Below, in pieces: positions 17,373 to 24,860 of a stretch of 24,860 nucleotides of DNA. Source of the DNA: a virus; IMG/VR virus record IMGVR_UViG_3300035698_007935, positions 1 to 24,860 of that record; one strand, given 5' to 3'. The notes below the pieces were generated by a model. The model saw only the letters and a program-made list of their open reading frames with translations, made no database searches and was not told the DNA's origin. The position numbers and the translations under genes were made by a program. Each line of letters starts with the position of its first letter. Within the stretch, counting starts at the first letter, position 1.

Positions 17373-18421
17373 GCACACTAAGTTTACCTTATCAATACTA
17401 CTGTGCTACTGACACACGTGTATCTATCGAAACAGAAGATAGGGGTTCTGAATGGTTTTGGATAGATGAAGCATTTGGTATTGAATGGTCTCTTTCGAGT
17501 CCGTGGATACCTCACTATGGGTATAGAGATACGAGAATACAAAGGTGGTCTCCTGGACGACAGATTGTACAGGGGAACTTAATAATAAACCACACAAGGC
17601 ACAATGCTTTATCACTTCCTCTTATGGGACCTGGGGTGGAAGACTATTTATATGAGACACAGCAAGACAAAGAAACCGTACCAGAAGATGCAAAGTATTT
17701 AACAAAAGCATATCTTGACTATCTAGTCAAGTGGTTTTATAAATTAGGTCCTGCCGAAGATTATATATTTACCTTCCCAGACGATGAACCATGGACAGCG
17801 GAACAAATGCAGGATTCACTAGATGCATTTATAGCTATGGAACCAAGAGCAGGCAAAGAAGTAAAACCTATAAATGGTGATTTTCTTGTTATGGAGAACG
17901 GTAGTCTTACAACCGTAACTAATAAATGGTCAGAAGCAGATATAGTCGAAGCAATAGATGGGTGGAGAGAAATACTTATAAGTTATGGCGTAACCATAGA
18001 AACACTTGATAGCGCGGAACTTGAGCTTGTAAACTACAAACAGAAACAAGGTGGAAGTGTATACATACAAAACAACAGTATTAGTGATGAAAAAGTTGCA
18101 GAAATATTATTAGATATGCGCAAGAATAATACGCCTACGATAGTAGAGAGAGAAATACTTAAGAACCAATACTGGGATACAAGGAACAGAGCAAAGATAG
18201 GGGATAAGAATATTCCACATCCATCGGATCCAAAGATTTCTGGCAAAACAATAAATCTAAAGATAGCTATAGGGCAGATAAGTGTAGGCACAGATTTTAA
18301 ACCAGTAGATACTATATATATAAAAGATGTAAAATTCCAAGGGGCACAAGCTATTGTTAGTCACAGTAGCAAAGATAATTTAAAGGATGTGTATCCATTT
18401 ATAGCCTCTCATATAGATTAA
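17369..18421 (+). CDS. Third tube-fold-like protein with a large internal insertion
   Basis: The product is 350 residues. Its first 90 residues contain PHYGYRDTRIQRWSPGRQIV then QGNLIINH, which lines up with the strand region of the two preceding tube-like proteins. Its last 60 (KTINLKIAIGQISVGT, IYIKDVKFQGAQAIVSH, DVYPFIASH) line up with their C-terminal hairpin. Between them lies a mostly helical insertion of about 200 residues, rich in acidic and aromatic residues (EDYIFTFPDDEPWTAEQM). It starts by ATGA overlap with AAAGG a few bases upstream. A tail hub or baseplate-junction role fits an embellished tube fold, but the alignment was made by eye and the function is inference. Confidence 0.6.
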   Translation: MSTLSLPYQYYCATDTRVSIETEDRGSEWFWIDEAFGIEWSLSSPWIPHYGYRDTRIQRWSPGRQIVQGNLIINHTRHNALSLPLMGPGVEDYLYETQQDKETVPEDAKYLTKAYLDYLVKWFYKLGPAEDYIFTFPDDEPWTAEQMQDSLDAFIAMEPRAGKEVKPINGDFLVMENGSLTTVTNKWSEADIVEAIDGWREILISYGVTIETLDSAELELVNYKQKQGGSVYIQNNSISDEKVAEILLDMRKNNTPTIVEREILKNQYWDTRNRAKIGDKNIPHPSDPKISGKTINLKIAIGQISVGTDFKPVDTIYIKDVKFQGAQAIVSHSSKDNLKDVYPFIASHID

Positions 18422-18440
18422 TATTAAAAGGAGAAGACTA

Positions 18441-18989
18441 ATGACAGACAGGCAATTCACACCACACAACCCAGGCGAAGAATCGTTGACAGTAGATCCA
18501 GTCACGGGGTATCCACAAGGTTATGGGTTTGCACAAGAAGCACAAAAGCAAAGCGTAGCAGACGGTCCACCTGCACCTGTAGGCAATATGTATGACGAAT
18601 TAAACAACCTTATCCCGAAAGCTATATTAGATGGCACAGCTGGGCAAGGTGGTGATGTGGCTAATGAAAGTTTCTATCCAGAAGGATTAACTCCTGAGAT
18701 GGTAGCTGGTTGGAAAGAACGCTACGGACAAACCAATATATACTTAACCTCAATCCTAGACCGTATATGGGTAACAAGAAGTGTCGCAAGGATAGAGTGG
18801 GTTCATCTTAAGTCACAATCTTTTACAGAAGATATGTTTAAAGATATACTTGCGACAAGATGTGTGCTTTTCCCTATTCTTAGTAAAAAGACCATAGAAG
18901 CAATACCTGGCGGATTGCCAGAATCGCTATATGATCAGATATCATATTGTTCAGGGTTTAATACACAGAGCATTCCTATAAGGTTGTAA
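18441..18989 (+). CDS. Probable tail assembly chaperone, copy 1
   Basis: This product is 182 residues. The N-terminal 95 are Gly/Pro-rich and probably flexible. The C-terminal part carries WVTRSVARIEWVHLKSQ (from about 112), then DILATRCVLFP and GGLPESLYDQIS. This resembles the tail assembly chaperone pattern in which a strand ends in R.L.R.E, followed by a helix and a ..C.L.P motif. These proteins coat the tape measure during tube assembly and are usually absent from the virion. AAAGGAGAA lies upstream of ATG. The next gene shows the same pattern and starts 4 bases after this stop. The family call is by eye plus position before the tape-measure gene. Confidence 0.6.
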   Translation: MTDRQFTPHNPGEESLTVDPVTGYPQGYGFAQEAQKQSVADGPPAPVGNMYDELNNLIPKAILDGTAGQGGDVANESFYPEGLTPEMVAGWKERYGQTNIYLTSILDRIWVTRSVARIEWVHLKSQSFTEDMFKDILATRCVLFPILSKKTIEAIPGGLPESLYDQISYCSGFNTQSIPIRL

Positions 18990-18993
18990 CAAG

Positions 18994-19647
18994 ATGACTA
19001 CACCTGCATGGCATGTTTGTAATCATCAATTCATAGACAATGAAATGCTACTTCAGATTGTTGAAGCGAAGAAATACAATCCCAACATATACAGAGTAAC
19101 ATTAGACGGTCCATGGTTTTATGGATCAGAACACAGAGACAGCCTGTCGGTTGTCTTTAGACCATTGACTAGAGATGAAAATGAAACATTATCTAATCTT
19201 CGTTTCTACAATCTATCATTTAATAGAGACTTTGTAATATATGGGTGTATATTCTATCCATCAGAAGAAGAATGGAATGAGGCACCAGCAGGATTAATAG
19301 AATCTATTTATGATATAATAGAAGGGGTTTCTGCGTGGAACTCAGAAGAATCATTAGTCTCACTACATCAAGCACAAAGAAATAGTATTGAGTCGGAAGA
19401 CGGACAGCAGATGAGCACTATGCTAGATATAGTTATCTCCACAGGGCTTGGAATGGAGATAGATAGGATAAGACATTTAGATGCATATGAAACATTGAAA
19501 ATGTTGGCTATTACAGAGAATAGGTTTGGGAAGAAGATAGACTTGAGGTCTAAAGAGACAATAGACAGAGAAGAAGAACAGAGAGAACGGGCATTTAGAG
19601 AAAAGTTTGGCGATGGCAATACAAGAAGAAGAACGCGGCGGACTTAG
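18994..19647 (+). CDS. Probable tail assembly chaperone, copy 2
   Basis: The product is 217 residues. It has VVFRPLTRDENETLSNL near 53-69, then FVIYGCIFYPSEEEW and PAGLIESIYDIIEG, matching the corresponding segments of the preceding protein (RSVARIEW, ATRCVLFP, GGLPESLYDQI). A helical C-terminal extension (LDAYETLKMLAITENRFGKK) ends in a highly charged Arg/Glu tail, like the T extension of longer chaperone forms. The usual lambda-style G/GT pair is made by frameshift; here two separate genes seem to do it. It overlaps the next gene by 35 bases. AAGG lies upstream of ATG within the end of the preceding gene. Confidence 0.6.
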   Translation: MTTPAWHVCNHQFIDNEMLLQIVEAKKYNPNIYRVTLDGPWFYGSEHRDSLSVVFRPLTRDENETLSNLRFYNLSFNRDFVIYGCIFYPSEEEWNEAPAGLIESIYDIIEGVSAWNSEESLVSLHQAQRNSIESEDGQQMSTMLDIVISTGLGMEIDRIRHLDAYETLKMLAITENRFGKKIDLRSKETIDREEEQRERAFREKFGDGNTRRRTRRT

Positions 19648-22600
19648 ATCATTCTTTGGATACGGGCTTAGTATAACGGGAGCTTTCCTTGGTATTCGAG
19701 CTGCCGCAAAGAACATAACACCACTACGGAAGATAGCGGTAGAAGCCGCTTCTAACGCTAGTGATCTTGCTGTACATATTCGAAGAAAAGCAGCTTTATA
19801 TGCAGAAGAGAATGCGAGTAATGCATTGGTCAAGCTCTTGCGTGGGGAAAAACTGCAAGACAAGGGAATGCAACGCCTTAGAACAAGCCTGCTGTCTGAA
19901 CTTGGTGATGTTGATAAAATCCAATATAGTAAAGTTGCCTCATCCGATCTAGCAGAGAGGCTAAAGCCATTTGCCAAAGTTGATAGTATGGCTTTTAGTG
20001 AATATAGGGCACTAACTGCTGGCGACATAGTAAATAGAGCACAGAAAGTTGGTGATGACATATATGGCATCACAGCAAATAGATATGTCACCGGTAAAGA
20101 CGTTTCAAATCTCCGCAAAGCTATAAAGCAAGGCATAATTAGTGAAAACTTTATGCTAGATAGAAACTTGCTTGTTAGACAAACAGGTAGTGGATTCGCC
20201 ATACGTGATGCACGTTCATTAAATATCAGAAGGACACTTAATGCCGCAGTTAGAAAAGGGCAGGAGTTCCAACTCTATGGTGCGTCTCCATTTGATGCAC
20301 TGGTTCCCAGGCTATGGGGGCAGAAACATATAACGGGAAGGCTTAGCTCTCGCATCCCAGTACAAATTGCTGGGCGTGGTTTAGTTGAAATAGGTGGAGA
20401 CTATGGTTATCAGATAGGTGAAAGTGTTTACCGTGTCTCAAAAAACAATTGGGAATATTTAGGGAAGACAAAGGGTAAGATATATAAGAGCGGGATGCTT
20501 GCGAAGCATCGTGCTGCTCAATCTTTTGTAAGAGATAAAGGCGGCAATGTAATAGGGCTTGCTGGCAAGACAATAGGTAAGGATATAAAAAGCCCACTTA
20601 CATATGCTGAAAAACTTAAACTTTATCCAGAAAGATACAAAGGGTTTGGAGGAAAGATAAGGTCATATCTTGAAAGAGGTACTGGCTTTAAAGGACTTGG
20701 GATTGGTGAAGGGTATGATATTGGAACCCAATATGCCCAGAGACCAAGTTTGGTAAGTACTGTTTATAACTCCCTTGAAAGATTTGTTAGTGGCAAAACC
20801 GCTATTAATGTAAAAACAGGAAAGCAGGGATGGGGAGCTAAAGAAGGGCATTCATTCCTAGATAGAATATTGGGGCTTGCAAAGGTAGATACAGTCGGAC
20901 GTAGAGGAGAAAAGGTTACATGGGCTACCAAGAGTCAAATAAGCAAAATGGATCCAGCAAAAGAAGTCCAGAAGCTTGCTGACCTAGCTCCCTACCAAAC
21001 AAGAATAGCTACTGACACTGTGTCAATGACATCTGAGCAGGCACTCGGAGCTATGGGTCGTAAGACACTTACAACTCCATTGCGCGTATTTGAATATGCT
21101 ACTGGACTTGGTGTTAAACCAGGCACAGCAGGTCAGATGGCATGGAGGATGCTTGCCAAAGGAGTTATCCCTATATGGATGGGTGCAGAAGCACTTAAAT
21201 ATGTTGACTACCTCACAGAGCAAGCAACTGGTTTCAGTCCTTTTAAGGGATTGACTTTCGGTTATGCCGGAGCAATGACTGCTCGTCAAGCCGCCTTAAA
21301 TGTAACTGGCTATTCTCATGTATCTGAGAAGATGAATGAAGCCACTGGTGGATTAACAAATTCTTATCTTGGTACTGCAATGAAAAGCGCAGGTGTATTT
21401 GGCATGGGCATAGCTATTGGCAGACACTCAAAAGCTCTTAGTAGAATAGCTCCTCTTGCTGGACTTGCAGCTGCCGCAGCAATATTTACAACTACACCAA
21501 GTGAATCCGCTGTAGATACATGGCAAACATACATGGGTAAGAAAAGTGTTGCAGTCCGTAAAGGACGTTTCTGGATGATCGGCAGCCAGCCATATGAAGG
21601 TGGCGAAGTCATGTATCACAGGAAGCATATGACTGCTCAGATACTTGATGATGAGATATATAATAAATATGGTGGGAAAGAAGACTATTGGAAACATATC
21701 TCCTTATTACCCACGCCAAGTAATCTTATGGGTGCAAGAAAAGTAATTGATCCATATTCTTGGGAGAAAAAACACTATTATGATCGTCCCTATCCCGTTT
21801 CCGCAGGGATGTTTTCCTCTGTTCCTATTGTTGGTCCAGGACTTAACATAACAGCAGGACGAATTCTAAAACCCCGTAGGTTAATGCATGGAGAAGAACT
21901 CAATACATGGCTACATAGCCAACCAGAATATGCAGGAGAACCTGGCTTAGAAGGTATAAGCCAAGCACTTGGATTCCAGACATCACAACACGGGCGCGCT
22001 ATTCCTCGATATGGATTAGCTCAAGAAGCAGGTGAAGTCATGAGGGGAGCAACAGACTTTATAGGACTACCTGGTTTTGTTATCAATGCTGCTAAAGAAC
22101 AAGTAACTGGCAACCAAGAATGGTTCCATAGTGGACCAATATGGGAAACACCTGATTATAACATATCACAGGCGAAGACATTCTTTGAAGCTCAACTGGG
22201 TGGACTAGCCGGGCACTGTTTCGTGGGAGAAACACCAATCTCAACTATAAACGGGCAGAAGAACATAGAGGACATGCAAGTAGGCGACAAAGTAATAAGT
22301 ATTAATGGGGAAGAAAAAAGTGTAGTAAGAATATTTAAACGGAGTTCGTCAGATCTCCGTGAACTAAAAATATCATGTATATCATCAGAAATAGTTGGAA
22401 CAAGCAACCATAAGATACCTATATTTAGACCAGACGTTTGTAAAGCAGGTGGATCGAGACGATGTGTTCCGGGAAGAAGGAAATACTGTAGTAAATGTAG
22501 GAAGCAAAGAAGTATAGAATTACACGACACAGAAATGAAGGACATAAAAAGTGGTGATTTTGTTTGTGTGCCTATCATAAAACCAAAATACATATATCCC

Positions 22601-24860
22601 ACTATAGATTTATCAAATGCATCAGATAAAACATTTACAGATGACTGGATATATAGCAATGCGTCAACAGAGTTTGCAGAATGTATGGAAATGATAGAAA
22701 AAGACATTAACATAACAAGAAAAGAATTGCGTGGATTAGGATTCCGTGACGCAACTGCAAAAGAGGCACTATATGGACGAAGACACAACGCTCTCCCATG
22801 CAGAGAACAAAGATATGTTCAAATTGATGCTGATATTGCCTATGTATTAGGTTGGTATGCAGCGGAAGGCTCTATAGAAGAGAGTGGTAGGGTGTCATTT
22901 GGTCTGCATGCGAAAGAAATACCTTATGCAAAAAAGATACAAAGTATACTTGCGGATAAGTTTAATGCATATTCTCAGATAAGAATAGAAAACAACACAC
23001 TTAGATTGCGATCTCAGTGTCTTACATTCTGTAGACTAGCAAGTTTAATGATAGGGAAAGGGTCCCACGACAAATATATCAACTATAAGATAAAGTCACT
23101 TCCACATGATGCACTAAAAGCATTTTTTAAGGCCATAGTTCTTGGAGATGGATGGTCGAATATCGAAAAGAAAACATCTGGGTATACCTCTGTTTCCCCT
23201 GAATTATGCAGAGATGTTCTCGATGTATCGTTGTCGCTTGGCATAAAGGGTTATATTATATTAGATTACAAAGAAATATCAAAAGGTAATTATCCCCAAG
23301 GAACACCAAGACTAGATGCTGCGAGATCACATGTGGTGTGGTCTGCAAATTCAACAGCAATGATACATAACATATTATATGATGATATGGTAGAGGAACC
23401 TATGCATTCACGTTCGTTTATACACAACTGTATGCTATACGTACGGGTTATATCCAACATAGAGATAGAAAGTGAAGCCACAATAGTTTACGACATGGAG
23501 ATAGAAGACCTACATTACTATACAGCTGGTGGTATAATAGTCCACAATAGTGAAGCGGTCAGAAGACTATACGGTGGATTACGCCCTGGTCATGAAGCAA
23601 ACTATGTAAATCCTATTCTGAACCAAGCACCATCCTATCTACCTGGAAGTAGATCTGACTATGGCGATAATTCGTTTATAGATTTCCATACTGGTGACCC
23701 CTTGGCAACTGTGCCTTATGCAGGAGAAAGAACAAGAGATGGGACTGCTTTCGAGAAATACAGATCATTACAAGATATAGCTCCGTTTTCTGCGGCAGCA
23801 AGAAACTATAGATCTATCATAGAAAAACAGGCTATGGCAGGCTCTCTTTCTGATGAACAAGCAAGGACTTTTGAAGATATACAAGGTAGAGAAGATGCTT
23901 ATAATGTATTAAGCGGAGTAGCTGGATATGGATCAGAAGGTGTTACATCAAAACTTCCTATTCATATTCCGTGGGTAAGCACCAAGTTTCTTGGTGCTAA
24001 AGATGTAGAGTCCCACTATAGAGACATGGTGCTTTATGGGTCTAGCTTCCAAGATTGGAAACATCCATACAGTCAAATGTTAGACCCACACCTCTCAAGC
24101 CTATCCTCACGCGACCCAGCGAACGCAATGCTTGGCGGGGGTGGTTTAGCCTTTCTAGGGAGAACTCCTCTCACAGCGGCTGCAATTGGTGCAGGTGGGG
24201 CTGCTTACGGTGGTCTTGCATCTCTAACTGGTCCACACAAGAGTTCTAAAGAACAAGACAGAGAATTTAATGAAGAATACTTTGATAATCTTAAATTTAT
24301 TAAGTATAGAAGATTAGAGAAAAGAGCTGAAGAATTAGGTAGAGATGATATTGTTAGTAAGTTAAGAAAGCTTCAGAACAAAACTATGGCTGGATTAGAT
24401 TATTCTGGAGATGGTAAGCAATTCTTAATAGCTGCCCAAGCAGCTTTACCACGTACAGATAGAGATTATCTTGGCGCGATAGCTAATTCTAATATGGATA
24501 TATCTGAGCTTCCATCTTATATGCGTCCTATGGTTGAGAAAATTAGGTCAGGGACAGCTGGTGGTAGAAGATCAAGATCACAAGTTGACAGACATGTTGC
24601 AAATGAAGTTATGGAACAAGGTGGAGTCCCGGGTGGTAAGTGGACTGGGTGGAACCCAGAAGTAAGTATGGAGTCTGCTAAATTAGTTAAAGTGGCTGAC
24701 CAAGCCGCTAATATGCATGACTATGACGTATACCAACCAGCGTTTGAGGAAAAGTATGAATCTAGCCCTGCTATACAAAGTTCAAATATTTCTTATTTAG
24801 ATCTTCGCAAATTAGGAAGAGACGTGTATAATACAGGTGTAGATGCAAAGCGATTAGGAA
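19613..24860 (+). CDS. Probable tape-measure protein with intein (3' end beyond window)
   Basis: The frame is open from ATG 19613 to the right edge: 1749 codons, of which 444 belong to an intein. That leaves at least 1305 extein residues. It is mostly helical, with hydrophobic Gly/Ala-rich stretches at residues 11-34, 509-530, 592-628 (APLAGLAAAAAIF) and, after the intein, 1505-1541 (LTAAAIGAGGAAYGGLASL). Such segments occur in tape measures, which set tail length and can help DNA enter the cell. Its place right after two chaperone-like genes supports this. Against it, long coiled coils are not obvious, and parts near 1325-1380 (YVNPILNQAPSYLPG, IDFHTGDPLATVPYAGER) look like a folded domain I do not recognise. 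The ribosome site is weak; TTG 19607 is the only other near start. Confidence 0.6.
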   Translation, partial: MAIQEEERGGLRSFFGYGLSITGAFLGIRAAAKNITPLRKIAVEAASNASDLAVHIRRKAALYAEENASNALVKLLRGEKLQDKGMQRLRTSLLSELGDVDKIQYSKVASSDLAERLKPFAKVDSMAFSEYRALTAGDIVNRAQKVGDDIYGITANRYVTGKDVSNLRKAIKQGIISENFMLDRNLLVRQTGSGFAIRDARSLNIRRTLNAAVRKGQEFQLYGASPFDALVPRLWGQKHITGRLSSRIPVQIAGRGLVEIGGDYGYQIGESVYRVSKNNWEYLGKTKGKIYKSGMLAKHRAAQSFVRDKGGNVIGLAGKTIGKDIKSPLTYAEKLKLYPERYKGFGGKIRSYLERGTGFKGLGIGEGYDIGTQYAQRPSLVSTVYNSLERFVSGKTAINVKTGKQGWGAKEGHSFLDRILGLAKVDTVGRRGEKVTWATKSQISKMDPAKEVQKLADLAPYQTRIATDTVSMTSEQALGAMGRKTLTTPLRVFEYATGLGVKPGTAGQMAWRMLAKGVIPIWMGAEALKYVDYLTEQATGFSPFKGLTFGYAGAMTARQAALNVTGYSHVSEKMNEATGGLTNSYLGTAMKSAGVFGMGIAIGRHSKALSRIAPLAGLAAAAAIFTTTPSESAVDTWQTYMGKKSVAVRKGRFWMIGSQPYEGGEVMYHRKHMTAQILDDEIYNKYGGKEDYWKHISLLPTPSNLMGARKVIDPYSWEKKHYYDRPYPVSAGMFSSVPIVGPGLNITAGRILKPRRLMHGEELNTWLHSQPEYAGEPGLEGISQALGFQTSQHGRAIPRYGLAQEAGEVMRGATDFIGLPGFVINAAKEQVTGNQEWFHSGPIWETPDYNISQAKTFFEAQLGGLAGHCFVGETPISTINGQKNIEDMQVGDKVISINGEEKSVVRIFKRSSSDLRELKISCISSEIVGTSNHKIPIFRPDVCKAGGSRRCVPGRRKYCSKCRKQRSIELHDTEMKDIKSGDFVCVPIIKPKYIYPTIDLSNASDKTFTDDWIYSNASTEFAECMEMIEKDINITRKELRGLGFRDATAKEALYGRRHNALPCREQRYVQIDADIAYVLGWYAAEGSIEESGRVSFGLHAKEIPYAKKIQSILADKFNAYSQIRIENNTLRLRSQCLTFCRLASLMIGKGSHDKYINYKIKSLPHDALKAFFKAIVLGDGWSNIEKKTSGYTSVSPELCRDVLDVSLSLGIKGYIILDYKEISKGNYPQGTPRLDAARSHVVWSANSTAMIHNILYDDMVEEPMHSRSFIHNCMLYVRVISNIEIESEATIVYDMEIEDLHYYTAGGIIVHNSEAVRRLYGGLRPGHEANYVNPILNQAPSYLPGSRSDYGDNSFIDFHTGDPLATVPYAGERTRDGTAFEKYRSLQDIAPFSAAARNYRSIIEKQAMAGSLSDEQARTFEDIQGREDAYNVLSGVAGYGSEGVTSKLPIHIPWVSTKFLGAKDVESHYRDMVLYGSSFQDWKHPYSQMLDPHLSSLSSRDPANAMLGGGGLAFLGRTPLTAAAIGAGGAAYGGLASLTGPHKSSKEQDREFNEEYFDNLKFIKYRRLEKRAEELGRDDIVSKLRKLQNKTMAGLDYSGDGKQFLIAAQAALPRTDRDYLGAIANSNMDISELPSYMRPMVEKIRSGTAGGRRSRSQVDRHVANEVMEQGGVPGGKWTGWNPEVSMESAKLVKVADQAANMHDYDVYQPAFEEKYESSPAIQSSNISYLDLRKLGRDVYNTGVDAKRLG
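22217..23548 (+). mobile_element. Intein with LAGLIDADG endonuclease and four-Cys cluster (444 aa)
   Basis: This insertion spans residues 869-1312 of the host protein. It starts at Cys1 (CFVGETPISTINGQ with VGDKVISING), has block B GTSNH near 61-65, block F VYDMEIEDLHYY near 424-435, and ends with His443-Asn444 followed by Ser. The exteins join as GGLAGH to SEAVRRLYGG. The endonuclease motifs are VLGWYAAEG 210-218 and IVLGDG 307-312, both with their acidic residue (E217, D311), and GKGSHDKYI lies between them. Unlike the TerL intein it has C75, C83, C91 and C94 in a very basic segment (CX7CX7CX2C), which looks like a zinc-binding DNA-contact module. All splicing residues are present, so splicing is expected. 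Boundaries are firm. Confidence 0.93.

Noticed and set aside
18960-19000. Programmed -1 frameshift between the two chaperone-like genes
   Set aside because: The second frame has its own ATG 4 bases after the first stop, and no slippery heptamer was seen before that stop.
19477-20202. 241-codon open frame on the minus strand
   Set aside because: It runs opposite the chaperone-like gene and the tape-measure frame, with Ser/Leu-rich low-information sequence typical of antisense shadows.
22192-22788. 198-codon open frame on the minus strand
   Set aside because: It lies opposite the second intein, whose frame and motifs are unmistakable. It has no family pattern and is a shadow of AT-rich coding sequence.

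Overview
The window is one continuous stretch of virion-assembly genes from a tailed, contractile-tail (myovirus-type) phage. Every supported gene lies on the + strand, packed with overlaps or gaps of a few bases. The evidence for a myovirus is the canonical order: large terminase, portal, prohead protease/scaffold, decoration protein, major capsid protein, neck proteins, tail sheath, tail tube, tail assembly chaperones, then a very long gene at the tape-measure position that runs off the right edge. Base composition is AT-rich (about 40% GC by eye). AGA and ATA codons are very frequent and most genes have clear AGGAG-type ribosome sites. This would suit a phage of a low-GC bacterium, but the host cannot be fixed from this sequence. 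No tRNA, CRISPR, lysis, replication or integration gene was seen.

Layout. 1-64: tail end of an upstream gene. 58-3255: terL, interrupted by a 440-residue intein. 3252-5843: a large unrecognised protein with two membrane-like segments. 5833-7320: portal. 7321-7462: short non-coding stretch with a candidate promoter. 7463-11221: head module (protease-scaffold fusion, probable decoration protein, major capsid protein), closed by a strong hairpin terminator. 11305-14514: small proteins and neck/connector proteins, including an Ig-like fusion and a gene with no conventional start codon. 14553-18421: sheath and three consecutive proteins that look like relatives of one tail-tube fold, with a terminator after the first. 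18441-19647: two related chaperone-like proteins. 19613-24860: probable tape measure, interrupted by a 444-residue intein and open at the window edge.

How the genes work together (known of the families). TerL cuts and pumps DNA through the portal into a prohead built from the capsid protein on a scaffold, which the protease then removes. Neck proteins close the filled head. The tube polymerises along the tape measure with help from the chaperones, and the sheath surrounds it.

The most striking features are two related LAGLIDADG-type inteins in two unrelated virion genes of one phage, the second with an added four-cysteine cluster; the duplicated tube-fold and chaperone genes; a neck gene whose reading frame has no ATG, GTG or TTG at its natural beginning; and a tiny Arg/Gly-rich protein directly behind the capsid terminator.
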